From NCBI GenBank assembly GCA_023412855.1, contig JAEZRJ010000080.1, positions 1-64,000 on the forward strand: DNA of 64,000 nt, in the 5' to 3' direction. Under the pieces are notes generated by a model. It saw only the letters and a list, made by a program, of their open reading frames with translations, was not told the DNA's origin and searched no databases. Below, piece by piece: positions 53,333 through 62,952 of the stretch (the stretch's first letter is position 1; the number at the start of each line of letters is the position of its first letter). The position numbers and the translations under genes were made by a program. Source of the stretch: Bacillota bacterium (GTDB lineage: Bacteria > Bacillota > Clostridia > Lachnospirales > Lachnospiraceae).

Positions 53333-54862
53333 ATGAGTAAATACATGTTAGAAATGAATGGAATATATAAAAGCTTTCCTGGAGTTCAGGCGCTGGATAA
53401 TGTGACGATTAAAGTGAGACCCGGCACTGTACATGCGCTGATGGGGGAAAATGGTGCCGGTAAATCTACTTTGATGAAGTGCTTGTTCGGTATATACAAA
53501 ATGGATGACGGAGAAATCATTTTCCAGGATAAACCGGTAAAAATTGCAAACGCGGATGAGGCTTTGAAAAAAGGTATTGCTATGGTGCATCAGGAGCTGC
53601 AGCCGATTCCGGAAAGAAGCATCGGGGAGAACATTTTCTGCGGCAGATATCCGTTGAAAAGTTTTGGGCCGATTAAGGTAGTAGATCATAAAAAAATGTA
53701 TGCGCAGGCAGAACGCTTATTGGAAGAAGTGAGGATGCCGTATAATCCCAGAAAGAAAATGGGAACATTATCAATTTCGCAGATGCAATCAGTGGAAATT
53801 GCAAAAGCAGTTTCTATGGAAGCAAAGGTAGTTATTTTGGATGAGCCAACCTCATCTCTGACGGATAACGAGGTGGAAGCTTTATTTACCATTATTGAGG
53901 ATTTGAAGAAAAAGGGTGTTTCCATCATTTATATTTCTCATAAAATGGATGAAATTCTTAGGATTTCCGATGATGTGTCCATTATGCGCGACGGACAATA
54001 TGTGGGAACCTGGGAAGCGAAAGATTTAACAATGGATATGATTATTGCAAAGATGGTAGGGCGCGAACTGACCAATGTATATCCCCCAAAGGATAATGTG
54101 CCGGGAGAGGTTATTCTGGAGTTGAAAGAGCTGACAAGTATTCGCCCCGGTTCCTTTAAAAATGTAAACCTGACTATAAGAAAAGGTGAAATACTTGGAA
54201 TCGGTGGTTTGGTCGGTGCACAGCGAACAGAGCTTATGGAAGCAGTATTCGGGATACGCCATATTCAATCTGGCGATATTTTTTATAAAGGGCAGAAGAT
54301 AAATATCAGACGCCCTCATGATGCGATCCAAAATGGAATTGGATTAATTACAGAGGATCGAAGAGGTACCGGCATTTTTGGTGTATTGAATATTGCGGAT
54401 AACGTATCCATTGCTTCTATCGATAAGTACTTGGATGCGGGCATTATGGTCAATGACAAAAAGGTTGAGAAGCTGGTACAGGAAAATGTGGCAAAATTAA
54501 GTATTAAAACACCAAGCAGCAAAACCCAGATCAAATCCTTGTCCGGTGGTAACCAACAGAAGGTTGTCATATCAAGGTGGCTGGCAAATAATCCGGAAGT
54601 ATTAATTATGGATGAGCCTACACGAGGCATTGATGTCGGTGCCAAGTATGAAATCTATCAGATTATGATTGACCTGGCAAAGCAGGGAAAGGCAATTGTC
54701 ATGATTTCATCAGAAATGGCAGAGCTTATCGGTGTATCGGACAGAATTGCGGTTATGTGCAATGGCCGTGTGACCGGGGAACTGACACGGGAAGAAGCTA
54801 CCCAGGAGCGAATCATGCAGCTTGCCACACACTTTGATCAAGGAGGAAATAGACATGAATAA
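53333..54862 (+). CDS. Sugar ABC importer ATPase, MglA type
   Basis: 509 residues with two ATPase domains. The first has Walker A GENGAGKST (about 38), Walker B VVILDEPTS and H-loop ISHKMDEI. The second has a degenerate P-loop (GGLVGAQRTE) but an intact LSGGNQQK signature and LIMDEPTRGIDVGAK, the normal state of this family. Overlaps mglC by 8 bases. Confidence 0.94.
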   Translation: MSKYMLEMNGIYKSFPGVQALDNVTIKVRPGTVHALMGENGAGKSTLMKCLFGIYKMDDGEIIFQDKPVKIANADEALKKGIAMVHQELQPIPERSIGENIFCGRYPLKSFGPIKVVDHKKMYAQAERLLEEVRMPYNPRKKMGTLSISQMQSVEIAKAVSMEAKVVILDEPTSSLTDNEVEALFTIIEDLKKKGVSIIYISHKMDEILRISDDVSIMRDGQYVGTWEAKDLTMDMIIAKMVGRELTNVYPPKDNVPGEVILELKELTSIRPGSFKNVNLTIRKGEILGIGGLVGAQRTELMEAVFGIRHIQSGDIFYKGQKINIRRPHDAIQNGIGLITEDRRGTGIFGVLNIADNVSIASIDKYLDAGIMVNDKKVEKLVQENVAKLSIKTPSSKTQIKSLSGGNQQKVVISRWLANNPEVLIMDEPTRGIDVGAKYEIYQIMIDLAKQGKAIVMISSEMAELIGVSDRIAVMCNGRVTGELTREEATQERIMQLATHFDQGGNRHE

Positions 54863-55844
54863 AGCGAAAGCTTCCAATTTTAAAAATAGTGTTTTCGATC
54901 ATATGTTAATTGTTATTTTGTTTTTGCTTGTAGTGGGAGTCAGTATTGCAAAACCTAATTTCTTATCCGGCAGTAACTTTGCTAATATTTCGGTGAATAC
55001 TGCAGTGCGTTTCATTATTGCCCTGGGAGTCAGCGGCTGTCTGATTACAAAAGGTACTGATCTTTCCGCGGGACGTATGGTTGGTCTCGGCGCTTGTATC
55101 GCAGGTACGCTTTTGCAGAAAGCGGACTACAGTGATAAATTTTTCAAAGGCATGGGAGATATTCCCATTCCTGCGGTATTATTAATTGTAATTGCGGTTT
55201 GTGCAATGTTTGGCGTGGCCAATGGATGTGTTGTCGCTTTTTGGAAGGTGCCCCCATTTATTGCAACCCTGGGTATGCAGATTGTCGTATATGGTCTCTG
55301 CCTCGTCTATACAAAAGCAGTGCCGCTTGGCGGCTACAGGGAAGCTTATACGAATATTGCAACAGGCAGATTTTTTGGAATTCCCTATTTCTTTATCATT
55401 GCTTTTGTCATCGGTGCATTCATGTGGTTTTTATACAATAAGACAAGACATGGTAAATATATGTATGCTATCGGCGGTAATGAAGCGGCGGCAGAGGTAT
55501 CCGGTGTAAATGTAAGTAAAACAATAATTCTTATTTATGCATCGGCAGCAGGACTTTATGCGATTGCCGGTTTCCTGTTAGGAGCCAAGGCGGGAGGCGC
55601 TTCTGTAAATACCGGTTTGGGATACGAGTTGGAGGCAATTGCAGCATGTACTATCGGTGGTGTTTCTACAAACGGCGGCGTTGGTAAGGTGTCCGGTATT
55701 TTGGTCGGTGTATTAGTATTCGAGCTGTTAAAGTCTTCCATGCAGTTCTTAAGAATCGATACTTCGTGGCAGTATGTAGTACAGGGACTTGTAATTGTAA
55801 TTGCGGTAGCATTAGACTTGAGAAAATATCTTGCGAAAAAGTAA
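54855..55844 (+). CDS. Sugar ABC importer permease, MglC type
   Basis: 329 residues from ATG 54855, which has AAGGAGGAAA inside the end of mglA. About eight to nine membrane segments; GTDLSAGRMVGLGA, the FIATLGMQ loop and AIGGNEAAAEVSGVNV are signatures of the ribose/galactose permease family. An imperfect hairpin (55896-55907 with 55914-55925) follows, without a T-run. Confidence 0.94.
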   Translation: MNKAKASNFKNSVFDHMLIVILFLLVVGVSIAKPNFLSGSNFANISVNTAVRFIIALGVSGCLITKGTDLSAGRMVGLGACIAGTLLQKADYSDKFFKGMGDIPIPAVLLIVIAVCAMFGVANGCVVAFWKVPPFIATLGMQIVVYGLCLVYTKAVPLGGYREAYTNIATGRFFGIPYFFIIAFVIGAFMWFLYNKTRHGKYMYAIGGNEAAAEVSGVNVSKTIILIYASAAGLYAIAGFLLGAKAGGASVNTGLGYELEAIAACTIGGVSTNGGVGKVSGILVGVLVFELLKSSMQFLRIDTSWQYVVQGLVIVIAVALDLRKYLAKK

Positions 55845-55996
55845 AATACGTTATAGGTTATATATATGACTGCAGTACGAGAATAGTAGAATTGTAAATC
55901 CTCAGCGTTTTTGCGTTGAGGATTTAGCAGATTTATTACTTAGTTAAATGTTAAGTTTACATAACTGTTTCATGAGTTTTTTAAGGGAGAAAACAG

Positions 55997-57607
55997 ATGC
56001 TATATCGTGTAATGCTAGTGGATGATGAGGAAGAAGTAATACAGGCGATTCTTCAGAAAATTGACTGGGAAGCATTGGGCTTTCAGGTGGTAGGATATGC
56101 CAAGAACGGGCAGGATGCTCTGGAGATGTTAGAGACGCTGGAGACAGACGTTATTATGACAGATATTAAGATGCCGTTTATGGATGGAATTACCCTGTGT
56201 AAAAAAGTAAAAGAGCAGTATGGAAATATTCATATTCTTATTTTTTCGGGTTTTGATGAATTTGAATATGCGAGAGAAGCAATTAAAGCAGAAGTGGAAG
56301 AATATATCCTAAAGCCTACGAATGCAAAGGAGCTGTCGGAAGTATTCTTAAGGCTCAAAAACTCTATTGATAAAGAACGCAGAGAAAGTACAGACATACA
56401 AAAGCTTAAGCAATATTACATGGAAAGCCTTCCTGTTATGCAGAAGCAGTATATGATCAGCCTGATAGAAGGTAATCTTTCTGACGGTCAGATTCAAGCT
56501 TATCTGGATATGTATCAGTTGAATCTCAGCTCACCGTTTTATACCGTGGCAGTAGTTCATGCGAGCAATCCGGAAATGCCGGAAGAGGGAAAGGAGCCGC
56601 TTGAAAAGCAGTTGCTTCCCGTCTCCGCGAAAAAGTATGTGGATGAAAAGCTGGAAGGAAAATGGCAGTTTGAAAGCTTTGTATATTTTGGGAAAATTGT
56701 ATACATTATTATGCTGGAACAAAGTGAAGATTTAAGTGCCTTTATCGATTTTATGGGCCGTATATGCAAAATGACAGAAAGAACAATCAGCGTATCTTTA
56801 TTGGCAGGCATCGGGCAGATGCACAATAAGCTTTCTTTGCTTCCGCACTCATATGAAAGCGCCAATGCGGCTATATCTTACAGGGGGTTGAACAAGGGAA
56901 GCTGTGCCATTTATATCGGCGAGGTGGATCCTAATTTAAACAGCACTCCGATCATAGACATGGAGGGAGTGCAGGAGATTATACAGCAGATAAAGTTTGG
57001 CAGGGAAAAAGAGCTGGAAGAGGCAATTACACATTTTATGATAAGACTGAAGCGGATGGAACTGACTTATCAGCAGCTTCAGATAGTGAGCATGGAAGTT
57101 GTGACAGAATTATACAAACTGGGTGGAAGTTACCAGCTGGATATGCATAAAATTCTTAAAACCGGTACCTATACATTTTCTGATATTGAGGAGATGAACA
57201 CGGTGGAAAGGCTGGAAGGAGTTCTAAGAAGTGTATGTTTTACGGTGCGCAGCTTAATTCGTAAGGAAAGAAAGGACAGTACAAAGCTGCTGATCGAAAA
57301 GGCAAAGGATTATATACAAAATAATTATTCTGACTCGGAATGCACAGTAGAGTCGGTGTGCAGCCATTTAAATATAAGCTCCTGCTATTTTTCCACCTTG
57401 TTTAAAAGAGAGGTGGGGCTTACATTGATTAACTATATGACTGATATAAGAATGGAAAAAGCTAAGGAATTACTGAAGAATACGGAAGATAAAACCTATG
57501 TAATTGCAGAGAAAGTAGGCTATGCGGAACCGAATTATTTCAGCTATGTATTTAAGAAAAAGTTTAAGGTTTCACCTTCTCTTTATCGCGCAAATGGAGT
57601 GGGATAA
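55997..57607 (+). CDS. YesN-type response regulator, AraC family (mgl-type island)
   Basis: 536 residues. Receiver domain with D9/D10, phosphorylation site D56 in IMTDIKMP and the KPT switch; a long middle region; C-terminal AraC double helix-turn-helix (about 435-532, VCSHLNISSCYFSTLFKREVG and AEKVGYAEPNYFSYVF). The stop shares one base with the kinase start. Best candidate to bind the 21-bp-period repeats at 50084 and 52001. Confidence 0.93.
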   Translation: MLYRVMLVDDEEEVIQAILQKIDWEALGFQVVGYAKNGQDALEMLETLETDVIMTDIKMPFMDGITLCKKVKEQYGNIHILIFSGFDEFEYAREAIKAEVEEYILKPTNAKELSEVFLRLKNSIDKERRESTDIQKLKQYYMESLPVMQKQYMISLIEGNLSDGQIQAYLDMYQLNLSSPFYTVAVVHASNPEMPEEGKEPLEKQLLPVSAKKYVDEKLEGKWQFESFVYFGKIVYIIMLEQSEDLSAFIDFMGRICKMTERTISVSLLAGIGQMHNKLSLLPHSYESANAAISYRGLNKGSCAIYIGEVDPNLNSTPIIDMEGVQEIIQQIKFGREKELEEAITHFMIRLKRMELTYQQLQIVSMEVVTELYKLGGSYQLDMHKILKTGTYTFSDIEEMNTVERLEGVLRSVCFTVRSLIRKERKDSTKLLIEKAKDYIQNNYSDSECTVESVCSHLNISSCYFSTLFKREVGLTLINYMTDIRMEKAKELLKNTEDKTYVIAEKVGYAEPNYFSYVFKKKFKVSPSLYRANGVG

Positions 57608-59412
57608 TGACTGAAAAAGGAAGAACGTTTTATGAGAGAGCAAAACGGTATATAGGCAGAAAAAGCATTCAGTTCACATTGGAACTTTCTTTTACAATAG
57701 TGGCAATTATTTGCATGACTTTAATTGCTGTAACGCTGCAGAAAAAATTCGAAATAGAAATGCGGGAAACGAAAATAGAATCTACGGAGCAGGTAATCGA
57801 TCAGGTGCGTCTGAATCTGGAAAATTATCTGCGAAGTATGATGCGTATATCGGATGCCATGTATTACGCAACGATTAAGAGCAAGGATATATCTACAGAT
57901 TCTCTGGAAGCAGAAATGAATCTTTTGTATGAGGCAAATAAAGATAACCTTGTTTCTGTTGCCTGCTTTGATATCGAAGGTAATCTTTTAGGAGCAACCC
58001 CGATTGATGCAGTGAAGCAAAATGCGAACATCGCCTATCAGAACTGGTTTGTTACGGCGAATGAGGAATTGGAAAACTTTCATTTTTCATTGCCTCACGT
58101 ACAGAATCTGTTTGACGATTCCAGCCATAGGTATTACTGGGTAATATCCTTGAGCCGGATTGTAGAACTGACCTCCAAAGGAAACAATCAAAGAGGTGTT
58201 TTGCTTGTTGACATGAATTACAGCACGATTGAGCAGCAGTTTAAGAAGGTCAATGCCAATACTTCCTTAGGCTATACCTATCTTCTTGGCAAAAATGGAG
58301 AAATTATTTACCATCCCAAACAGGAACTGATTTATTCCGGCCTTCTGCAGGAGAATAATCTGGAAGCGATGGATTATTCCGATGGAAGTTATCAAGAAAC
58401 TTTTCAGGGAGAAAAAAGAGTTGTTATCGTAAAGACAATTGGTTATACAGGCTGGAAAATAGTCAGTGTGATTCCAAACACATTTTTTCAGATGGCAGTT
58501 TCCGGAATACAGATTTTTGCACTTTTTATTATTATGCTTTCCGTTTGTATTCTCGCATTTATTAATCAATTTGTGTCCAGGCAGATTGCCAAGCCTATAA
58601 AAAATCTGGAGGATTCTGTGCGCGAGATTGAAAGCGGGAATCTGGATATCCAGATAAATGAGGGCGGCTCGTATGAGATACAGAAATTGGGCGGGACAAT
58701 AAAGTCGATGGTTTCTCAGATGCGCGAACTGATGGATGATATTGTAAAAGAGCAGGAACAGAAGAGGAAGATGGAATTGGGTGCATTGCAGTCGCAGATT
58801 AACCCTCACTTTTTATATAATACATTGGATACGATTGTTTGGATGATTGAAACAGAGCGGTACGAAGAAGCAATTACCATTGTCACACAGCTGGCCAGCC
58901 TTTTCCGCATTAGCCTGAGCAAGGGAAAGACAATTATTTCCGTCAAGGATGAGATATCACATGCCCAAAATTATATGAATATACAGAAAATCCGGTATAA
59001 GAATAAGTTTGAAGTGAAGTATGATATCGATGAGGAGGTATGTAAGTACGCAACAGTAAAATTAATTATCCAGCCGCTTTTGGAAAATGCAATTTATTAC
59101 GGCATGGAATTTATGGACGGAGAGGGTATTATTACACTGCGTGCATATATGAAGGACAAAGTTTACATAGAGGTGGCTGATAACGGGCTGGGTATTCCGA
59201 AAGAGAATGTGGGACAATTATTGGTAGAGAATAATCAGGTGCACAAAAGAGGTTCGGGAGTGGGTATTATCAATGTGCATCAAAGAATTCAACTGCGCTT
59301 TGGGGAGGAGTACGGGTTAGAAATAGAAAGTGAACCGGATGAAGGAACGTGCGCAAGAATATGTCTGCCTAAAATTTTATATGAAGATCTGAAAGATAAG
59401 GGGGATGAATAG
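57607..59412 (+). CDS. YesM-type sensor histidine kinase (mgl-type island)
   Basis: 601 residues. TM1 about 25-45, an about 250-residue extracellular Cache-type domain, TM2 about 297-320, HAMP, His_kinase domain with QSQINPHFLYNTLDT (about 394) and ATPase domain with ENAIYYG and DNGLGIP. ATG overlaps the regulator stop (TAATG). Directly followed, with no gap, by an anchored binding-protein gene, suggesting a complex. Confidence 0.93.
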   Translation: MTEKGRTFYERAKRYIGRKSIQFTLELSFTIVAIICMTLIAVTLQKKFEIEMRETKIESTEQVIDQVRLNLENYLRSMMRISDAMYYATIKSKDISTDSLEAEMNLLYEANKDNLVSVACFDIEGNLLGATPIDAVKQNANIAYQNWFVTANEELENFHFSLPHVQNLFDDSSHRYYWVISLSRIVELTSKGNNQRGVLLVDMNYSTIEQQFKKVNANTSLGYTYLLGKNGEIIYHPKQELIYSGLLQENNLEAMDYSDGSYQETFQGEKRVVIVKTIGYTGWKIVSVIPNTFFQMAVSGIQIFALFIIMLSVCILAFINQFVSRQIAKPIKNLEDSVREIESGNLDIQINEGGSYEIQKLGGTIKSMVSQMRELMDDIVKEQEQKRKMELGALQSQINPHFLYNTLDTIVWMIETERYEEAITIVTQLASLFRISLSKGKTIISVKDEISHAQNYMNIQKIRYKNKFEVKYDIDEEVCKYATVKLIIQPLLENAIYYGMEFMDGEGIITLRAYMKDKVYIEVADNGLGIPKENVGQLLVENNQVHKRGSGVGIINVHQRIQLRFGEEYGLEIESEPDEGTCARICLPKILYEDLKDKGDE

Positions 59413-60345
59413 ATGAATGATAAAAAAGAGATTAGAAATATATTACTCCTTGTCCTTGTCATTACAGTAGCAGGCGCCTTGATCATCGCAAGATTTTATG
59501 GAAATAACCAAAAGGAACGATATAATATTTCGGTTATCGCAGGAGAAGCCCACGCGGAAAGATGGGTAGTCCTGCAGCAGGGACTTGAAAAAGCCGGCAA
59601 TGATTATAATGCACAGATTAATTTCTATACAGTAGTAAATGGCGAAGATGCCAGTGAACAGAAGGACTTAATAAACAGGGAATTGGAAAAAAAGGTGGAT
59701 GCCATTATTGTTTGTGCGGTAGACAGCCAAGAGATCCAGGAAGTGCTGCAGAAGAGCGAACGCAGGACGCCGGTCATTCTGATTGAGACTGATTTGAAGC
59801 CCGGACACTTATATTCTCAAGTTTCGCCGGATAATTATGAGATGGGATATCATTTGGGAGAAGAATTTGTCAGGCAGCAGGAAGGAAAAGAAACAACAGC
59901 AGGAATCCTTATAGATAATGATAAAATAGAAGCACAGCAAGAACGGTTAAAAGGGTTTGAAGAAGCGCTTGCCTCTGCAAAAAATATTACAATAAAATGG
60001 AAGGCATCCGATTATCAGAGTAATGAGCGGGTAGACAACATAATCGGTATGGACTGTGTCGGAACGCAGAATGCGACAGAAATAAGTAAAGTTAATAATG
60101 AGAAAATAAGTATTTATGGATTTGGAAATGCGGAAGCCAATATTTACTATATGGATAAGGGAATTATAAAGGCTCTGGTGGTGCCTAATGATTTCAATAT
60201 GGGGTACTTAAGTGTGCAGAATGCGGTGCAGGCAGTTGAAAAAGATATGGCCTATAAAAATACAATTGTCGAACATATAGTGGTTACAGGTGATACATTG
60301 CATAATGAAGAAAATCAAAGGATTATTTTTCCTCTTGTGCAGTAA
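59413..60345 (+). CDS. Membrane-anchored sugar-binding protein, no lipobox (first)
   Basis: 310 residues beginning the base after the kinase stop. A single N-terminal membrane segment (about 10-27) lacks a lipobox cysteine, so it stays as a signal anchor. The rest is a type I periplasmic-binding fold (KKVDAIIVCAVDSQEIQEVL, VILIETDLKPG). It is diverged from the mglB-like protein. Expected role: ligand-sensing partner of the adjacent kinase, as XylFII is for LytS in Clostridium beijerinckii. Inference from gene order and topology. Confidence 0.82.
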   Translation: MNDKKEIRNILLLVLVITVAGALIIARFYGNNQKERYNISVIAGEAHAERWVVLQQGLEKAGNDYNAQINFYTVVNGEDASEQKDLINRELEKKVDAIIVCAVDSQEIQEVLQKSERRTPVILIETDLKPGHLYSQVSPDNYEMGYHLGEEFVRQQEGKETTAGILIDNDKIEAQQERLKGFEEALASAKNITIKWKASDYQSNERVDNIIGMDCVGTQNATEISKVNNEKISIYGFGNAEANIYYMDKGIIKALVVPNDFNMGYLSVQNAVQAVEKDMAYKNTIVEHIVVTGDTLHNEENQRIIFPLVQ

Positions 60346-60395
60346 ACATTAACGATTGGTTTTGCGTCTGCCGGGGGTAGACATGGGGTATAGGG

Positions 60396-61448
60396 ATGAA
60401 AAAGATAATAGCGGTTGTTTTTTTGGTACTTTTGATTGGAATACTAATTGCAATAGGTTCGATTCATATAAGATCCCAGGAAAAAAATAAGGTGGAAAGG
60501 ATTAAGATAGGTGTCAGTGTATATAACCAATATGATACCTTTATTGCCAGTCTGATGGAACAGTTGAAAAACTGTGCCGTACAAAAGGAAAATGAAACCG
60601 GTATTGAAATAATCGTGGATATCGTGAACGCGGCCGGAAGTCAGCTGGAGCAGAATGATCAGGTGGAGAAGTTTGTAAATAACGGGTATGATGTTGTTTG
60701 CGTCAACCTTGTGGACCGGACGGACCCTACCTTGATTATCGACAAGGCTGAAAGCGCAGGAATTCCCATTATTTTTTTTAACAGAGAGCTTGTTCCGGAG
60801 GATTTAAAAAGATATGATAAAGCCTATTATGTCGGGGCAGTAACGATAGAACCCGGAATTATGCAGGGGGAGATGATCGTTGATTTACTAAAGGAGAAGA
60901 AGGAAAGTGTTGATAAAAATGCGGATAATAAAATCCAGTATATCATGCTGGAAGGCGAGGCCGGTCATCAGGATGCAATTATACGGACGGAATATGCAGT
61001 TAATACAATTGTAGAGAACGGAATACAGGTAGAAAAGCTGGATTATGCTTTGGCAAACTGGAACAGAGATCAGGGTAAAAGTAAGATGGATAAACTGATT
61101 GAAGAATTTGGCAATGAAATAGAAGTGATTATTTCAAATAATGATGATATGGCATTAGGAGCAATCGATGCCTATATCGACAGGCAGAAGTTGGAAAATA
61201 TACCGATCATAGTGGGGATTGATGGGACGCTGACAGGTCTGACGGCTGTAAAAGAAGGCTACATGTACGGAACGGCATATAATGATGATATCGGTCAGGG
61301 AAGAAGCCTTTTGGAGCTGTCTTATGCTTTGAAAACAGGTCAAAGCCTTCCGGCGGATATTGTGATGACGGAAGAAAAATATATACGGTATTCATATAAA
61401 AAAGTGACGAAGGAAAATGTAGATGAATTTATAAGTATTCATCAGTGA
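60396..61448 (+). CDS. Membrane-anchored MglB-like sugar-binding protein, no lipobox (second)
   Basis: 350 residues. N-terminal anchor (about 4-24) without cysteine, then a fold that aligns with the MglB-like lipoprotein at 52107: IKIGVSVYNQYDTF, GIPIIFFNREL, the residues around EVIISNNDDMALGAIDAY and TAYNDDIGQG correspond. The calcium loop DINGDGT is not conserved (DKNADNK instead). A receptor paralogue kept next to the kinase points to sensing rather than transport. Confidence 0.85.
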   Translation: MKKIIAVVFLVLLIGILIAIGSIHIRSQEKNKVERIKIGVSVYNQYDTFIASLMEQLKNCAVQKENETGIEIIVDIVNAAGSQLEQNDQVEKFVNNGYDVVCVNLVDRTDPTLIIDKAESAGIPIIFFNRELVPEDLKRYDKAYYVGAVTIEPGIMQGEMIVDLLKEKKESVDKNADNKIQYIMLEGEAGHQDAIIRTEYAVNTIVENGIQVEKLDYALANWNRDQGKSKMDKLIEEFGNEIEVIISNNDDMALGAIDAYIDRQKLENIPIIVGIDGTLTGLTAVKEGYMYGTAYNDDIGQGRSLLELSYALKTGQSLPADIVMTEEKYIRYSYKKVTKENVDEFISIHQ

Positions 61449-61497
61449 TGTAAGGGTTACATTTTAAAATACATGGCAGTATTCGGAGTTTTGAAAG

Positions 61498-61638
61498 ACG
61501 GTTAAACCGATCAATACGGAGATGATTTTTGCCGCAGCGGATGTTTCCGGACAAATATCTTCGGTCAGGGCAGATGCGTACTTTATCCTGAAGGATTTCG
61601 AATCTTAGGTGGAAACGCAGGAAAAGCAACATCCCTAA
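61498..61638 (+). pseudogene. Decayed glgP fragment
   Basis: In one frame: VKPINTEMIFAAADVSGQIS, matching YKVSNAEIIFAASDVSEQIS of GlgP (about residue 640), joined directly to SVRADAYFILKDFES, a stop codon, then VETQEK, matching TAKADTYFILKDFESYAEAQKK (about residue 755). About 90 codons between the blocks are missing, and nothing upstream or downstream is recognisable. DNA divergence from the intact glgP is substantial, so this is an old paralogue rather than a fresh copy. Confidence 0.85.
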
Positions 61639-61665
61639 AATTATAAACGACATACACTTAATATT

Positions 61666-61718
61666 AAGCAACATTGCACATGTTTTGTTATTTCAATATG
61701 TGTAATGTTGTTTGTTTT
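61666..61718 (+). terminator. Terminator downstream of the glgP fragment
   Basis: 61666-61681 pairs with 61698-61713 over 16 bp (two G-T wobbles), followed by GTTTTTC. Could serve the anchored binding-protein operon or the former glgP copy. The rest of the 511-base gap (61449-61958) holds the glgP fragment and the leader repeat. Confidence 0.75.
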
Positions 61719-61862
61719 TCTATAATATTTTTTGTTAAAGCAATATATATAAACTAGTGAGCAACATAACGATTGTATTAGAACTCAAAAATAAAGATAA
61801 TAAGAGCATAGCAACTATAATCTCATATTCACTCTGCAATAAAGCTATTGAGAGAAAATAAA

Positions 61863-61917
61863 GTTGAAAGAAAAGCGCTTTCAACTATTGATTTCCCGTC
61901 CGCAAAAGCGGACATGG
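61863..61917 (+). repeat. Two-hairpin leader repeat, copy 2
   Basis: 8-bp stem (61863-61870 with 61878-61885), a 12-base linker with ATTGATT, 6-bp stem (61898-61903 with 61908-61913), then ATGG. Arms differ from the pth copy yet pair perfectly, and linker length is identical. One arm resembles a cre site (AAAGCGCTTTCA), but the pth copy does not, so the structure, not that motif, is what is shared. Confidence 0.65.
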
Positions 61918-61958
61918 AGTATAGAAATGAAAAACATAGAGAAAGAGAGATGCCCGGA

Positions 61959-62894
61959 ATGAAGAAACCAGTATTAGTAGTGCTTGCGGCAGGGATGGGA
62001 AGCCGCTATGGAGGATTGAAGCAGATCGATCCCGTGGGCCCTGACGGCGAACTTATCATAGACTATTCTATCTACGACGCCATGCGCGCCGGTTTTGAAA
62101 AAGTGGTCTTTATTATCAAGCATGAGATGGAGGAGGACTTCAAGGAAATTATCGGCAACCGTATGGAGCAAAATATGGAAGTGGCTTATGCATTCCAAGA
62201 AATAGAAAATACGCCCAAGGGATATGCCCCGGCGAAAGAGCGGGTAAAACCGTGGGGGACCGCTCATGCCCTCATGTCTGTAAAAGGAATTGTGGACGGG
62301 CCTTTTTGCGTTATCAATGCAGATGATTACTATGGTCCTAATGCCTACAAAGCCATCTATGAGTTTTTGACAGCAAAGCAGCCGGAGAACGGCAAAGATC
62401 ATTTTTGTATGGTGGGATATCTGATAGAAAACACGGTAACGGACAAAGGAAGTGTAGCGCGCGGAATATGTACGGAGAATAAGAACGGATATCTTGTCAA
62501 TATTGTAGAGCGTACGAAGATTGAAAGAACGGATAGCGGTGCCCGCTTTACCGAGGATGACGGAGCTGTTTGGCATGAGCTGGCGAGAGGCACGTTAGTG
62601 TCGATGAACTTCTGGGGGCTGAACGAAGCTTTCCTCCATGAGGCAGAAGCCGGATTCCCTGCTTTTTTGGAACAAAGTCTGCCGATTAATCCATTGAAGT
62701 GCGAATATTTGCTTCCGACTGTCATCGATACGATGATTCAGGATGGAAAAGCCGATGTAAAGATTTTATCCAGCAAAGACCGCTGGTACGGCGTAACTTA
62801 CAGAGAAGATAAGGAGGGCGTTGTGAAGGCCATCGCCGGAATGCATGAGGACGGCTTGTATCCGATACCTTTATGGGGCAATATAAAGCGTTAA
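61959..62894 (+). CDS. Sugar-phosphate nucleotidyltransferase family protein
   Basis: 311 residues from ATG 61959 (AGAGAAAGAGAG 8 bases upstream); 61950, 61914 and a start at 61848 are open in frame but would include the leader repeat. N-terminal LVVLAAGMGSRYGGLKQIDP is the nucleotide-binding signature, and VINADDYYG supplies the metal-binding Asp pair. Related to GalU/RmlA-type enzymes, but no beta-helix is present and the sugar cannot be named. Confidence 0.82.
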   Translation: MKKPVLVVLAAGMGSRYGGLKQIDPVGPDGELIIDYSIYDAMRAGFEKVVFIIKHEMEEDFKEIIGNRMEQNMEVAYAFQEIENTPKGYAPAKERVKPWGTAHALMSVKGIVDGPFCVINADDYYGPNAYKAIYEFLTAKQPENGKDHFCMVGYLIENTVTDKGSVARGICTENKNGYLVNIVERTKIERTDSGARFTEDDGAVWHELARGTLVSMNFWGLNEAFLHEAEAGFPAFLEQSLPINPLKCEYLLPTVIDTMIQDGKADVKILSSKDRWYGVTYREDKEGVVKAIAGMHEDGLYPIPLWGNIKR

Positions 62895-62952
62895 GGAGCA
62901 TTTTCAGGCAGGGTAAGAGCATTTTGTACAAGCTATGCAGAGCAATTAGTGG

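Noticed and set aside
59413..61448. The two anchored binding proteins as receptors of a second importer
   Set aside because: No permease or ATPase gene accompanies them, and they lack lipidation; association with the kinase is the simpler reading.
61870..61882. cre site (catabolite repression) in the nucleotidyltransferase leader
   Set aside because: AAAGCGCTTTCA resembles cre, but it is one arm and loop of a hairpin whose counterpart at 3018 has no cre similarity, so structure explains it better.
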